NCBI RefSeq assembly: GCF_014697415.1
Contig: NZ_JACJRT010000008.1
Location: 248,001-312,000 of the forward strand
Direction: 5' to 3'
Source of the DNA: Cyanobium sp. FACHB-13342
GTDB taxonomy: Bacteria; Cyanobacteriota; Cyanobacteriia; PCC-6307; Cyanobiaceae
Length of the DNA stretch: 64,000 nt
The notes beneath the pieces were generated by a model. That model did not search any database. It saw only the letters and a program-made list of their open reading frames with translations, and had not been told where the DNA came from. The translations under genes were made by a program, and so were the position numbers. Shown in pieces: positions 33,397 through 43,287 of the stretch; positions within the stretch are counted from its first letter, which is position 1; every line of letters starts with the position of its first letter.

Positions 33397-34062
33397 ATGT
33401 CAACCATGGTCATGGCCCTGCGGGTGGTGGTTCCCCCCCATCCCCTGATCGGTCACTGGTTGGGAGTGTTGCGCGATCGCCACACCCCTGCCGCGCTCTA
33501 TGCCACCGCCACAGCCGAACTGGGTCGCTGGCTGAGTTACGAAGCCCTGCGCGACTGGCTACCCCACCGGCGGGTTGACCTGGACACCCCCCTGGCACCC
33601 ACGCAGGCCGACCTGGTGGATGCCGCCGTTCCACTGGTGGCCATCCCCCTGCTTACCGCAGGACTAGGCCTTTGGCAGGGGGCCCAGGCCGTCTTGCCAT
33701 CGGCCCGGGTGATCCATCTTTGGGACCAGCACGGGGAGATCGCCGGCCTGGACTCTCCCATCGACCCCCGGGCCGGCGTGCTGCTGTTTTGCGCGGAGTT
33801 GGGCGACGGTGATCGGTTGATCCGGGTGCTCGATCGCCTCGCCGAGCAGGGCGTTAGCGGGGATCGACTTCGGGTCGTCACGGCCCTGGCCTCGGCCCCA
33901 GGACTCCAGTCCCTGGGTGAACGGCACGGCCATCTCACCCTTTACACGGCCGCGATCGATCCAGACCTCAATGCACTCGGTCAGATCGTGCCCGGCATCG
34001 GCCCCGTGACGGAGCGACTCTTCGCAGGCACCGTGCTGGAAAGCGTCGCTGGCCCTGCCTAG
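33397..34062 (+). CDS. Uracil phosphoribosyltransferase-like protein lacking the PRPP loop
   Basis: A 221-residue protein that aligns end to end with UPRT: 'HPLIGHWLGVLRDRHTPA', 'LSYEALRDWLPHRRVDLDTP', 'VAIPLLTAGLGLWQGAQAVL' and the C-terminal uracil-side 'LNALGQIVPGIGPVTERLFAG'. The PRPP-binding loop, DPMLATGGS in active enzymes, is replaced by 'CAELGDGDR', and the arginine of the 'LRAGLG' motif is a threonine. It therefore probably does not make UMP from uracil and PRPP; a binding or regulatory role is inference. ATG at 33397 is chosen; an ATG at 33406 is alternative. It is divergent from the pentapeptide-repeat gene, with about 30 nt between starts. Confidence 0.82.
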   Translation: MSTMVMALRVVVPPHPLIGHWLGVLRDRHTPAALYATATAELGRWLSYEALRDWLPHRRVDLDTPLAPTQADLVDAAVPLVAIPLLTAGLGLWQGAQAVLPSARVIHLWDQHGEIAGLDSPIDPRAGVLLFCAELGDGDRLIRVLDRLAEQGVSGDRLRVVTALASAPGLQSLGERHGHLTLYTAAIDPDLNALGQIVPGIGPVTERLFAGTVLESVAGPA

Positions 34063-34087
34063 GCTGGCGTCAACACACCTCGGTTTG

Positions 34088-34375
34088 ATGGGCGATCGCA
34101 GCGGCAACGCCACCCCAACGGGCAACGGATCCGCCCTCAGCGTGCTGGCCGGAGCGGTGATCGGCGCCGCGGGGCTGGCCTGGTGGCTGCTGTCGGAAGC
34201 AGAACGGCGCCGCCTTGAGGCCGATCGCCCCAGGCGTCAGCGTTCAATCCCTCTCCAGGACGCTGTGGCCGCCGAGCCCTACACCGAGCGCGACCTCCAC
34301 GATCGGGTTCATGAGCTCAACCAGGCGATCGATGACGTCCGTCGCCAACTGGAAACCATGAACCCCCAGCCCTGA
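34088..34375 (+). CDS. Small membrane-anchored hypothetical protein
   Basis: A 95-residue protein with one N-terminal membrane segment 'LSVLAGAVIGAAGLAWWLLS', followed by a basic stretch 'RRRLEADRPRRQRS' and a C-terminal helix with coiled-coil character ('LHDRVHELNQAIDDVRRQLE'). The basic residues just after the membrane segment predict a cytoplasmic C-terminus. No family is recognised. It lies between the UPRT-like gene (25 nt) and ilvD (57 nt) on the same strand. Confidence 0.72.
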   Translation: MGDRSGNATPTGNGSALSVLAGAVIGAAGLAWWLLSEAERRRLEADRPRRQRSIPLQDAVAAEPYTERDLHDRVHELNQAIDDVRRQLETMNPQP

Positions 34376-34432
34376 TCCCAGGAGCTCCTTGGCGGCCGGT
34401 CGGTAGGTTTCTCTCAGCCCGAAAACTCGCCC

Positions 34433-36103
34433 ATGCTTCGCTCCACCGCGATCACCCAGGGGATCCAGCGCTCCCCGAACCGCGCCATGTTGCGGGCGGT
34501 GGGCTTCGGTGACGGCGATTTCAACAAGCCGATCATCGGCATCGCCAACGGCTACAGCACGATCACGCCCTGCAACCTGGGCCTGAACGACCTGGCCCAG
34601 CGGGCCGAGGAGGCCGCCCACACGGCCGGGGCGATGCCGCAACTGTTCGGCACGATCACCGTGAGCGACGGCATCTCCATGGGCACCGAGGGGATGAAGT
34701 ACTCCCTGGTGAGCCGTGAGGTGATCGCCGATTCGATCGAAACGGCCGTCAACGGTCAGAGCATGGATGCGCTGCTGGCGATCGGCGGCTGCGACAAGAA
34801 CATGCCGGGGGCGATGCTCGCCATGGCCCGCATGAACATTCCCTCCATTTTTGTGTACGGGGGCACGATCAAGCCGGGCAAGCTCGGCGCCTGCGATCTC
34901 ACCGTGGTGAGTGCCTTCGAGGCGGTGGGTCAGTTCAGCGGCGGCAAGATCGACGAGCAGGAGCTCACGGCGATCGAGAAAAACGCCTGTCCCGGTGCCG
35001 GCAGCTGCGGCGGCATGTTCACCGCCAACACCATGAGCGCGGCTTTCGAGGCCATGGGACTGAGCCTGCCGTTTAGCTCCACCATGGCGGCTGAAGACCC
35101 CGAAAAGGCCGACAGTGCCGCCCGCAGTGCGGAGGTGCTGGTGGCAGCGATCGAAGCCAACATCCTTCCGCGGGATCTCATGACCCGCGAGGCCTTCGAG
35201 AACGCCATCAGCGTGATCATGGCGGTGGGCGGGTCCACCAACTCCGTGTTGCATCTCCTCGCCGTGGCCCGCACCGCCGGTGTACCGCTGAGCATCGACG
35301 ATTTCGAAACGATCCGCCAGCGGGTACCGGTGATCTGCGACCTCAAGCCCAGCGGCCGTTACGTGACGGTGGATCTGCACCGGGCCGGTGGCATCCCCCA
35401 GGTGATGAAGCTGCTGCTCGATGCCGGGTTGCTCCACGGCGACTGCGGAACCATCGAGGGCCGCACCCTGCGCGAGGTGCTGGCGGATGTGCCCAGCGAT
35501 CCCCCCGCGGGCCAGGACGTGATTCGTCCGCTCTCCAATCCGCTTTATGCCAAGGGTCACCTGGCGATCCTCAAGGGCAACTTGGCCGAGGAGGGCGCCG
35601 TGGCCAAGATCAGCGGCGTGAAGAACCCGGTGATCACGGGCCCTGCCCGGGTCTTCAACAGCGAGGAAACCTGCCTGGCGGCCATCCTCGACAAGCAGAT
35701 CCAGCCTGGAGATGTGGTGGTGGTGCGCCAGGAGGGCCCGGTTGGCGGTCCCGGCATGCGGGAGATGCTCAGTCCCACCGCGGCGATTGTGGGTCAGGGG
35801 TTGCTGGATTCGGTGGCCCTGATCACCGACGGCCGCTTTTCCGGTGGATCCTTTGGTCTGGTGGTGGGTCACGTGGCACCTGAGGCCGCTGTGGGCGGCA
35901 CCATTGGCTTGGTGCATGAGGGCGACAGCATCACGGTGGATGCCAACCAGTTGTTGATCCAATTGAATGTGGATGACGGTGAAATCGCCCGTCGTCGCGC
36001 TGCCTGGGTGAGGCCCGAGCCGCGCTACCGCACCGGAGTGCTGGGCAAATATGCCCGTCAGGTGAGCAGCAGCAGCCTTGGCGCCGTCACCGACCAGCCC
36101 TGA
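34433..36103 (+). CDS. ilvD: Dihydroxy-acid dehydratase
   Basis: A 556-residue IlvD of normal length. Iron-sulfur ligands are in '[14 protein letters not shown]' and '[19 protein letters not shown]'; other signatures are '[16 protein letters not shown]' near the N-terminus and '[20 protein letters not shown]' near the C-terminus. It dehydrates 2,3-dihydroxy-isovalerate and -methylvalerate to the keto acids of valine and isoleucine, using an oxygen-sensitive [Fe-S] cluster. The ATG at 34433 gives the conserved N-terminus '[20 protein letters not shown]'. Confidence 0.97.
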   Translation: MLRSTAITQGIQRSPNRAMLRAVGFGDGDFNKPIIGIANGYSTITPCNLGLNDLAQRAEEAAHTAGAMPQLFGTITVSDGISMGTEGMKYSLVSREVIADSIETAVNGQSMDALLAIGGCDKNMPGAMLAMARMNIPSIFVYGGTIKPGKLGACDLTVVSAFEAVGQFSGGKIDEQELTAIEKNACPGAGSCGGMFTANTMSAAFEAMGLSLPFSSTMAAEDPEKADSAARSAEVLVAAIEANILPRDLMTREAFENAISVIMAVGGSTNSVLHLLAVARTAGVPLSIDDFETIRQRVPVICDLKPSGRYVTVDLHRAGGIPQVMKLLLDAGLLHGDCGTIEGRTLREVLADVPSDPPAGQDVIRPLSNPLYAKGHLAILKGNLAEEGAVAKISGVKNPVITGPARVFNSEETCLAAILDKQIQPGDVVVVRQEGPVGGPGMREMLSPTAAIVGQGLLDSVALITDGRFSGGSFGLVVGHVAPEAAVGGTIGLVHEGDSITVDANQLLIQLNVDDGEIARRRAAWVRPEPRYRTGVLGKYARQVSSSSLGAVTDQP

Positions 36104-36132
36104 GCTGGATCCCCAGCTGGCTTTGGGGCGGC

Positions 36133-36519
36133 TCAGTCCAGAGGGAGCAGCAGGGCCCGCAACCGCCGGGCCAAGGCCTCCAAAGGAGCCCCATCGGGCG
36201 GCCGTTCACAGCGCTCTCCAGATGCGGGATCCATCCACACCGGATGGTTCCCATGCCAGAGCAGGGGGCGTTCCTGATCCTCAGACCAGGCCAGGTTGAG
36301 GTTGAGCGCATCGCCGCTGCGATAGATCTCCAGCTCCAGATCCTCCTCAGGGCAGCGGATCCCATCTGGTTGACGGGCCTCCAGCCGTAGACAGCAATCA
36401 TCCAGGTGCTGGGCCGCACCGAGTGGGAGCACGGCGTGCCTCAGGGGCTTGCGGCAGAGGTCGGCCGCCGCTGCCACCAACTGCTGCAGGTTGGTGTTGA
36501 CCAGCTCAGGGGTAGCCAC
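36133..36519 (-). CDS. Hypothetical protein
   Basis: About 128 residues from GTG at 36519, chosen because it overlaps the upstream CIA30-like gene by 14 nt in the manner of the other junctions here. The sequence has an N-terminal helix 'LVNTNLQQLVAAAADLCRKP', a middle strand-rich part 'EEDLELEIYRSGDALNLNLA' and a C-terminal helix 'LEALARRLRALLLPLD'. There is no signal peptide. I recognise no family. It is the last gene of the run pgl-CIA30-this, and converges on ilvD with a 29-nt gap. Confidence 0.68.
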   Translation of the reverse strand: MATPELVNTNLQQLVAAAADLCRKPLRHAVLPLGAAQHLDDCCLRLEARQPDGIRCPEEDLELEIYRSGDALNLNLAWSEDQERPLLWHGNHPVWMDPASGERCERPPDGAPLEALARRLRALLLPLD

Positions 36520-37048
36520 GAATCGAGAGCAGTTCCAGATGGATCGGACCGGATCGAAAGCCCGCATTCAGGCCACCATCATCGGCGAATCGGGAGTGCA
36601 GCACCTGCAATCGGGTGATCCGGGCTGGATCGAAGACCAGGGGCAGGCCCACCGGTTTCGCCCGGACCGAGGCCCGCAGATCGCGGAAGGGAATGCGCAG
36701 CAGGGTGGCGCCTTTACTCTCAGTGCCGAATTCGATCACCCAACGCAAGCCACCGGGGATCAGATTGGTCAGCCCTGCCAGTCCATCGGCGCAGGCCACG
36801 GCCAACTTGAACCGTCGTCCTTCCCCCACAAGCTCGAGCTCCAGGCCTTCGCATGCCGAAAGATCCAGCGGCGGCGAAAACAGGGGGGAGCGGGCACTGA
36901 TGAAGCCTCCGCCCTCCTCGATCAACAGGCCATCAAACACCAACCCCTGGGGCCCGACCCGGCAACTGCCCTGGCTGCGCCCTCCCATCACGGTGTCGTT
37001 GAGGGCGTGCCAACCACTGAAGCCGTCCCCCGAGGAAATCGGGATCAC
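36506..37048 (-). CDS. CIA30 family protein (NDUFAF1-like)
   Basis: A 180-residue protein with the CIA30 (complex I intermediate-associated protein 30) beta-sandwich pattern: 'WHALNDTVMGGRSQG', 'LIEEGGGFISARSPLF', 'LVGEGRRFKLAVACADG' and 'IPFRDLRASVRAKPVG'. The eukaryotic namesake assembles mitochondrial complex I. The cyanobacterial role is unknown, and an NDH-1 link is only inference. Its start overlaps the pgl stop (ATGA), and its 3' end overlaps the next gene. Confidence 0.85.
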   Translation of the reverse strand: MIPISSGDGFSGWHALNDTVMGGRSQGSCRVGPQGLVFDGLLIEEGGGFISARSPLFSPPLDLSACEGLELELVGEGRRFKLAVACADGLAGLTNLIPGGLRWVIEFGTESKGATLLRIPFRDLRASVRAKPVGLPLVFDPARITRLQVLHSRFADDGGLNAGFRSGPIHLELLSIRGYP

Positions 37049-37794
37049 GGGGCCACTCCTGCAGCCGCCGCGCGGTCAGCCAGGATCCACACGTCGGACG
37101 AGGGTCGGACCAGCTTGGCTGGGGTGCGCTCGGGGGATTCCTGGGGATCCAGCAGGCGGCGCAGCGCCTCCACTTTTCCCGAGCCACTCACGAGGAACAG
37201 CACCTGCCGGGCCGCCGACAGGGTTGGGGCGGTCAGCGTCACCCGGGGCAGCCCCTTGCCTTCGCCGAGGGTGACGGCCCTGTCCACCACACCCGGGGCG
37301 GCGGTACCCGGAAACAGCGAGGCCGTATGGCCGTCATCGCCCAGCCCCAGCAGCACCAGATCAAGCACCGGTGGGGTGGTGCGACAGAGCTGATGCAGGG
37401 TCTCCCCATAGGCCTCGGCCCCCTGTTCGGGCGAGGCGAGGGTGGTGGGCACCGCATGAAGGCAGGCGTGGGACCCTGGCTCCCCGGCGAGCAGGGTCTC
37501 CCGGAGCATGCGGGCATTGCTGGAGGGGTCATCGGCTGGAACCCAACGCTCATCCCCAAGAAGCACATCCACCCGCTCCCAGGGGAGATGCTGCTGGCCG
37601 AGTAACCGGTAAGCCGCCTTCGGCGTTTCTCCACCCGCCAGAGCGATCTGGGCCCGGTCCCGTTCCGCCAGCACTAGATCGAGGGTTGTGGCGATGGCCT
37701 GGGCCGTGCGGCTGGCGAGCTCGTCGGCGGAATCGGCCACAACCAGGCGGTAGAGGGTCGGGGACGGATTGGCGGGGGAGGGAGGGGGATTCAT
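37045..37794 (-). CDS. pgl: 6-phosphogluconolactonase
   Basis: A 249-residue protein of the NagB/Pgl fold. 'AQIALAGGETPKAAYRLL' binds the phosphate, 'VDVLLGDERWVPADDPSSNA' and 'LVLLGLGDDGHTASLFPGT' carry the other family signatures. It hydrolyses 6-phosphogluconolactone in the oxidative pentose phosphate pathway. The gene follows gnd by 24 nt on the same strand, which pairs consecutive pathway steps. ATG at 37794 removes four unneeded residues of a longer frame. Confidence 0.94.
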   Translation of the reverse strand: MNPPPSPANPSPTLYRLVVADSADELASRTAQAIATTLDLVLAERDRAQIALAGGETPKAAYRLLGQQHLPWERVDVLLGDERWVPADDPSSNARMLRETLLAGEPGSHACLHAVPTTLASPEQGAEAYGETLHQLCRTTPPVLDLVLLGLGDDGHTASLFPGTAAPGVVDRAVTLGEGKGLPRVTLTAPTLSAARQVLFLVSGSGKVEALRRLLDPQESPERTPAKLVRPSSDVWILADRAAAAGVAP

Positions 37795-37818
37795 GGCCTT
37801 GGGCACCGGGCAGCAGCC

Positions 37819-39237
37819 TCAGTCAAGCCACTCCGTGTGGAAGCTGCCCGCTTTGTCGACCCGCTCGTAGGTGTGGGAGCCGAAGCAGTCGCGCATGGCC
37901 TGCACGAGGTTCTGGGGCAACCGACCGCTGCGGTAACTATCGATGTAATCGAGGGTGCTGCTGAGGCATGGCACGGGAATCCCAGCCAGAGCCGCACCGG
38001 CCACCACCTGGCGCAACCCGGGCAGACGCCGGTTGATCTGGTCGGCGAACCAGGGGTCCAGCATCAGGTTCGGCAGCGAGGCATTGGCGCCATAGGCGTT
38101 CTGGATCCGCTGCAGCAACCGGGCCCGGATGATGCAGCCCCCCTTCCAGATCTGGCCGATGGAGGAGAAGTTGAGGTTGTAGTTGTGCAGCTTGGACGCC
38201 TCCTGCAGCAGGGCCATTCCCTGGCCATAGCTGACGATGCAGGCGGCGATGCAGGCATCCCGGAGTGGGCCCATGCCATCGGCTGGCGATCCCAGCGAAA
38301 AGGAATGGGCGGGCGGAGCCGGAATCAAGGCGCTGGCACTGAGACGTTCTGGGCGCAGCGAACTCAGCACCCGGGCGTTCAGGGCGGCATAGATCGTGGG
38401 CACTGGCACCCCCATTTCGAGGGCGCTCACCACGGTCCAAAGACCTGTGCCTTTCTGTCCTGCCGCATCGACGATGGCCTCCACCAGGTCGCCGCCCGTT
38501 TCCGGATCCTTGGTGCGCAGGCACACCTCGGTGATCTCGACCAGGAATGAGGCCAATTCCTCGGTGTCATTCCAACCGGCGAGCACATCAGCCATTTGGT
38601 CGCCGTTCATGCCGCCCACCCGCTTCATCAGGTCGTAGGCCTCAGCGAGAACCTGCTCGATGGCGTACTCGATGCCGTTGTGGACGGTCTTGACGAAGTG
38701 GCCAGCGCCCCCCGGACCGATGTAGGTCACGCAGGGACCGTCGTTCACCTGGGCCGCCATCTTGCGCACCAGGGGTTCGATGGCGTCGTAGGCCGCCTTG
38801 GTACCCCCGGGCATCATGCTGGGGCCCTCCAGGGCACCCTTGGCGCCACCGGACACGCCCATGCCGATATACCCGAAACTCTGGCTTTCCAGCTCGGCGA
38901 CCCGCCGTTCCGTGTCGGTGTAGAGCGAATTGCCACCATCAATGAGCAGGTCCCCCTCCTCGAGGTAGGGAGAGATGGCGGCGATGGTGTCGTCCACCGG
39001 CTGCCCTGCCTTCACCATCATCAGGATTCGCCGGGGCCGCTCGAGTGCACCCACAAACTCCTCGAGGGTGGCGGCGCCGACGATGTCCTTGCCTGCCCCG
39101 CGCCCGGCCAGGAAGTCCTCGGTTTTGGCATAGGTGCGGTTGTACACAACCGAGGAGTAACCGTTGCGCTCCGCATTGAGCACAAGGTTTTCACCCATCA
39201 CACCGAGACCAATGAGGCCGAAATGTGCCTTGCCCAT
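37819..39237 (-). CDS. gnd: 6-phosphogluconate dehydrogenase, decarboxylating
   Basis: A 472-residue Gnd. The NADP-binding motif 'FGLIGLGVMGENLVLNAER' starts at residue 5, the substrate loop is 'GMGVSGGAKGALEGPSMMPG', and 'GGAGHFVKTVHNGIEYAIEQ' contains the catalytic lysine. It oxidises 6-phosphogluconate to ribulose 5-phosphate, CO2 and NADPH, which in cyanobacteria matters mostly in the dark. The ATG at 39237 directly precedes the Rossmann strand. It leads the gnd-pgl-CIA30 run. Confidence 0.97.
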   Translation of the reverse strand: MGKAHFGLIGLGVMGENLVLNAERNGYSSVVYNRTYAKTEDFLAGRGAGKDIVGAATLEEFVGALERPRRILMMVKAGQPVDDTIAAISPYLEEGDLLIDGGNSLYTDTERRVAELESQSFGYIGMGVSGGAKGALEGPSMMPGGTKAAYDAIEPLVRKMAAQVNDGPCVTYIGPGGAGHFVKTVHNGIEYAIEQVLAEAYDLMKRVGGMNGDQMADVLAGWNDTEELASFLVEITEVCLRTKDPETGGDLVEAIVDAAGQKGTGLWTVVSALEMGVPVPTIYAALNARVLSSLRPERLSASALIPAPPAHSFSLGSPADGMGPLRDACIAACIVSYGQGMALLQEASKLHNYNLNFSSIGQIWKGGCIIRARLLQRIQNAYGANASLPNLMLDPWFADQINRRLPGLRQVVAGAALAGIPVPCLSSTLDYIDSYRSGRLPQNLVQAMRDCFGSHTYERVDKAGSFHTEWLD

Positions 39238-39354
39238 GGCGGAGTTTGAATCCAATTGGGCTCAGTGTGGCGAAGCCACGCAGCCCTCCACAGCATCCGT
39301 CACAACTTGCTGGCAATGGTGTCAGCAACTCCTGGCTTAAGGGCCAACGCTGGC

Positions 39355-40650
39355 TCAGATCACGGTGCCGTCTGCGATCGAGCCGTTTTTCACCACCACC
39401 ACAATGCCGTTACGAATGTAGAAATTCAACTCGGGCCGATCAGCCTCTTCAACGTGATCCTTATTGACGATGGTCACGTTGTTGCCGATGCGTACGTTCT
39501 TGTCGAGAATCGCGCGCTTGACCGTGGTTCCTTTTCCCACCCCGAGGGGGATACCGCCTCGCTCCCGCAGCACGAGCCGCTCTTCCGAGGATTCGAAGTA
39601 GTCAGCGCCCATCACCAGGGTGTCCTGGAGAACGACTTCATCCTCAACCCTGGTCCGCACCCCCAACACGCAGTGGTGAATGCTGCATGCCTTCAGCAAC
39701 GATCCCTCGCCAATGATCGAGGCGGTGACTTGGGCGTCCTGCAACTTGCTGGGCGGCAAATAGCGGGGACGGGTGTAAATCGGGAACTTTTCGTCGTAGA
39801 AGGAGAAGGCCGGGTTGGGTTGGTCGGTCAGGGCCAGGTTCGCCTCATAGAAGGCGCCAATGGTACCGATGTCTTCCCAGTAATCGTCAAAGAGAAAGCT
39901 CTGGAGCCGATCGCCCCGGGCCAGCGAGGATGGAATGATTTCCTTGCCGAAATCGGTGGAGGTTGGGTTGGAATTCAGCAGGTCGAACAGCGTCTCACGG
40001 CTGAACACATAGATGCCCATGGATGCCAGGTAAGGACGCTTGGCTGCTTCCTCCGCCGACAGTCCCAGCGCCTGGGTATCCACCCGCATGGCAGCCAGAG
40101 CTTCGCCCTTCGGCTTCTCCCGGAATTCCTGAATGCGTCCATCGGCACTGGTCCGCATCAAACCGAAACCCTCAGCCTGGGCGGCATCAACGGGCAGGGC
40201 ACCCACCGTCAGCTGGGCTCCAGTGTCGATGTGATGCTGAACGAAACGGCTGTAATCCATGCGGTACAGCTGGTCTCCGGAGAGGATCAGGTAGTGATCC
40301 ACATCCCATTCCTGGAAGAGCCACTGATATTTCCGCACCGCATCGGCCGTCCCTTCAAACCAGCTCGGGCTCTCTGGGGTTTGCTGGGCTGCCAACACCT
40401 CCACGAAGCCCTGGCCGAAGCCAGCGGAGAGGTTGTAGCTCATCGTCAGGTGACGGTTGAGCGAGGCGCTGTTGAATTGGGTCAGTACATAAATCTTATT
40501 GATCTCTGAGTTGATGCAATTGCTGACCGGAATATCAATCAGGCGGTACTTGCCCGCCAGCGGTACGGCTGGCTTGGCGCGCATCTTGGTGAGCGGATAG
40601 AGGCGTGTCCCAGCACCGCCTCCCAAAATGATCGCCAGTACGCGTTTCAT
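39355..40650 (-). CDS. glgC: Glucose-1-phosphate adenylyltransferase
   Basis: A 431-residue ADP-glucose pyrophosphorylase. The nucleotide-binding signature '[20 protein letters not shown]' is at residues 6-25, followed by '[19 protein letters not shown]'. '[13 protein letters not shown]' carries the metal-binding aspartate, and the C-terminal third is a left-handed beta helix ('[13 protein letters not shown]'). It makes ADP-glucose for glycogen and is activated by 3-phosphoglycerate in this group. It has a 117-nt gap to gnd and is probably its own unit. Confidence 0.97.
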   Translation of the reverse strand: MKRVLAIILGGGAGTRLYPLTKMRAKPAVPLAGKYRLIDIPVSNCINSEINKIYVLTQFNSASLNRHLTMSYNLSAGFGQGFVEVLAAQQTPESPSWFEGTADAVRKYQWLFQEWDVDHYLILSGDQLYRMDYSRFVQHHIDTGAQLTVGALPVDAAQAEGFGLMRTSADGRIQEFREKPKGEALAAMRVDTQALGLSAEEAAKRPYLASMGIYVFSRETLFDLLNSNPTSTDFGKEIIPSSLARGDRLQSFLFDDYWEDIGTIGAFYEANLALTDQPNPAFSFYDEKFPIYTRPRYLPPSKLQDAQVTASIIGEGSLLKACSIHHCVLGVRTRVEDEVVLQDTLVMGADYFESSEERLVLRERGGIPLGVGKGTTVKRAILDKNVRIGNNVTIVNKDHVEEADRPELNFYIRNGIVVVVKNGSIADGTVI

Positions 40651-40768
40651 AAACCCTGTTGCCGGCGGTTCTCGGGGCTGACCGTACTGGAGCAGCGCGC
40701 ACCAGCGCGACCCTTTTGTTCAGTGGCGGCACGAACTGTTGCAGAGCCACCCTGCCTGGAGTAGGCAG

Positions 40769-42079
40769 TTAGCCCTCTCCAGGCTGCTCCTGAAGCTCAA
40801 ACAGCTCCTCAAGCACGCGCATGGCGCTATGGCGTTGCTGGCGTGGTTGGGGGGCACGCAGGTTGGTGACGGGGGTGTGGAGAATCTTGTTGATGATCCC
40901 CTTGCTCAGGGCTTCCACCACCTTGCGTTCCCGGGCTGACAGATCCGGTCCCATCCGGCTCAGCGCCTTCTGCAGCTCCTGCTCGCGGATGTCCTCCAAC
41001 TGGCGGCGCAGGCGGTTGACGACCGGGACGGCCTCCAGACCATCCCACCACTCCAGGAACAGCCTGGACTCCTCTTCGAGCAGGCCCTCGGCTTCGGCTG
41101 CCATTTCACGCCTGGCCTCCTGGTTGCGGTTCACGACTTCCTGCAGGTCGTCCACATCGAAGGACTGGACACCCGTCAGGGCGGCTGTGTCGGCGGCGAT
41201 GTTTCTGGGGACGCCAATGTCCACCAACATCAGACTGGAGCGCCGGTTGAGGCCACGGAGGCGATCGGCCGTAATGATCGGATTGTCGGCAGCTGTGCTG
41301 GTGAACACCAGGGAGCAGGTGCTCAGGCAGTGGTCCAGATCCTCGAGGGGGCGGCACTGAACGGGCAGGGCTGGAAAGTCGGCCGCCAGCAGCTCCGCTT
41401 TGCTGACCGTGCGGTTGAGCAACACCACGCCCCGGCAGCCCTTGGCCTGGAGGTGCTGGAGCAACAGGCGCGCCATGCGGCCGGCACCCACCACCGCCAC
41501 CTGTTCCTGGTCCAGGGGAACCAGCTCATCGAGGCCACGGGCTTGGCCCACCTTGAGTTGGGCGAGCTCCACGGCGGCGGAACTGATCGATACCGCACCG
41601 GTGCCGAGGTTGGTCTCGGTACGAACCCGCTTGCCCGTGCTCACCGCCTGGGTGAGCAGGCGATTCAGGATTGGGCCCACGGAGCGATGCTCCTGGCCCA
41701 ACCGCACCATCTTCTTCACCTGGGAGAGGATCTGGCCCTCGCCCAGCACCAGCGAATCGAGGCCGGCCGCCACCCGCAGCAAATGGCTGATCGCTTCCTC
41801 GTGGTGGAAGGTGAACAGATGGGGGGTGAGCTCTTCGACCGCCAGACCGGAGTGCTGGCTCAGAAACGAACCCACAGCGGAAATACCCTGCTCCGGATTG
41901 CGGAGCAGGGTGTAGATCTCAAGCCGATTGCAGGTGCTGAGGATGGACGCCTCAAGCACCTGGTCATCGGAGCGGAGCTGCTGAAGCGAAGCCTCCATGG
42001 TTTGCTCCGGGATGCTGAGGCGTTCCCGGATCTCCACTGGAGCCGTGCGATGACTGAGGCCGACGACGGCTATGTGCAT
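40769..42079 (-). CDS. hemA: Glutamyl-tRNA reductase
   Basis: A 436-residue HemA. The N-terminal catalytic domain opens 'MHIAVVGLSHRTAPVEIRER', and the nucleophilic cysteine is in 'SILSTCNRLEIYTLL'. The NADPH domain has 'VAVVGAGRMARLLLQHLQA', and the C-terminal dimerisation helices end in 'PQPRQQRHSAMRVLEELFEL'. It reduces glutamyl-tRNA to glutamate-1-semialdehyde, the committed step to haem and chlorophyll. glpX is 34 nt upstream on the same strand, so the two may share a promoter. Confidence 0.97.
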   Translation of the reverse strand: MHIAVVGLSHRTAPVEIRERLSIPEQTMEASLQQLRSDDQVLEASILSTCNRLEIYTLLRNPEQGISAVGSFLSQHSGLAVEELTPHLFTFHHEEAISHLLRVAAGLDSLVLGEGQILSQVKKMVRLGQEHRSVGPILNRLLTQAVSTGKRVRTETNLGTGAVSISSAAVELAQLKVGQARGLDELVPLDQEQVAVVGAGRMARLLLQHLQAKGCRGVVLLNRTVSKAELLAADFPALPVQCRPLEDLDHCLSTCSLVFTSTAADNPIITADRLRGLNRRSSLMLVDIGVPRNIAADTAALTGVQSFDVDDLQEVVNRNQEARREMAAEAEGLLEEESRLFLEWWDGLEAVPVVNRLRRQLEDIREQELQKALSRMGPDLSARERKVVEALSKGIINKILHTPVTNLRAPQPRQQRHSAMRVLEELFELQEQPGEG

Positions 42080-42113
42080 GGAGGCTGGCTCGAGGGCGCG
42101 GGCTGCGAAGGGG

Positions 42114-43118
42114 TCAGCTCAGCGCGATGCTCTTGGCCCCATCCTTGATGTGGATGGTGTTGGTGAAGCGGGCCGTGTTGTCGAGGGTGCTGATCACCAG
42201 GGAGCTGGTGCGGGTGCAGTCCTTCTCAAACTTGACGCCGTGGAACAGCAGGCCGTCGGTGATGCCACTGCCGGCAAACACCACGTTTTCCCCAGAGGCC
42301 AGCTCTTCGGCCTCGTAGATCTTGTCCACATCGGTGATGCCCATCTCGTTGAGGCGGGCAATGTTGCCCTCCTTGGTGTAGTCGGCCCACTCGGAGGTTT
42401 GGGCAATGGCGGGGTCGTACACCAGCTGGCCCTGGAAGTGGCCGCCTAGGGCGCGCATGGCAGCGGCGGAGATGACGCCTTCGGGGGCGGCACCGATGCC
42501 CATCAGACAATGGGTGCCGGTGCCGGCGAAGCCACAGGCAATGGCGGCTTGCACGTCGCCGTCGGAGATGGGTTGCACCCGGGCGCCGGTGGCGCGGATT
42601 TCGGCGATCAGATCCTTGTGGCGGGCCCTGTCCATCACCACGATCGTCAGTTCACTGGCGGCAAGACCCAGGCACTGGCTGAGGATCTGGATGTTTTCCG
42701 TGGCCGACTTGCGAATGTCCACCTTGCCCTTGGCCGCCGGGGGGGCAGCCAGTTTCTTCATGTAGAAGTCGGGGGCGTTGAACAGGCCACCGCGATCGGA
42801 AGCGGCCAGCACGGCCATGGAGCCGCGTTGGCTGTTGGCGCAAAGGTTGGTGCCTTCGCAGGGATCCACGGCGAAATCCACGCCGGGACCGGTGCCACTG
42901 CCGACCTCCTCGCCGATGTAGAGCATGGGAGCTTCGTCGCGCTCACCTTCACCGATCACGATGCGGCCCTGCATCTGGATCTGGCCCATGCGCTTGCGCA
43001 TGGCCTCCACGGCAGCGGCGTCCGCCTCGTCTTTCTTGCCCAGGCCTGTGAGTTCAGCGGAGGCGATGGCGGCTTGCTCAACGACCTCAAGAATTTCCTG
43101 GATGAGGGTGCGATCCAC
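42114..43118 (-). CDS. glpX: Class II fructose-1,6-bisphosphatase / sedoheptulose-1,7-bisphosphatase
   Basis: A 334-residue GlpX-type enzyme. '[20 protein letters not shown]' and '[20 protein letters not shown]' provide the metal and phosphate ligands, and '[20 protein letters not shown]' is a further signature. In cyanobacteria this bifunctional enzyme serves both bisphosphatase steps of the Calvin cycle. It is divergent from rpe, another pentose phosphate/Calvin enzyme, with a shared ~170-nt upstream region. hemA follows. Confidence 0.96.
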   Translation of the reverse strand: MDRTLIQEILEVVEQAAIASAELTGLGKKDEADAAAVEAMRKRMGQIQMQGRIVIGEGERDEAPMLYIGEEVGSGTGPGVDFAVDPCEGTNLCANSQRGSMAVLAASDRGGLFNAPDFYMKKLAAPPAAKGKVDIRKSATENIQILSQCLGLAASELTIVVMDRARHKDLIAEIRATGARVQPISDGDVQAAIACGFAGTGTHCLMGIGAAPEGVISAAAMRALGGHFQGQLVYDPAIAQTSEWADYTKEGNIARLNEMGITDVDKIYEAEELASGENVVFAGSGITDGLLFHGVKFEKDCTRTSSLVISTLDNTARFTNTIHIKDGAKSIALS

Positions 43119-43287
43119 GGTGATCCGGCAGGGGAATGGGCTTCAGGGAATGGCTTTGGCCCGGCGGGACACGGGGTCTGAGTCCTGCTGCTGCTAGGCC
43201 TTTCAGGCTTGAAGCGGCCGCAACTGTATCAGTGACTTCGACCCTCGCGGCTCCTTACAATCACCGTCCCTGTGCGACGAGCCCAGC

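Noticed and set aside
34244-35962. A 572-residue minus-strand frame opposite ilvD
   Set aside because: Antisense shadow of ilvD; very His/Ala/Gly-rich and without family motifs.
39267-39279. Short hairpin 'gtggc-gaa-gccac' between glgC and gnd
   Set aside because: A 5-bp stem with no T-run; too weak to call a terminator or a regulator.
39256-40509. A 417-residue plus-strand frame opposite glgC
   Set aside because: Antisense shadow of glgC; no signature, and repeated hydrophilic low-complexity composition.
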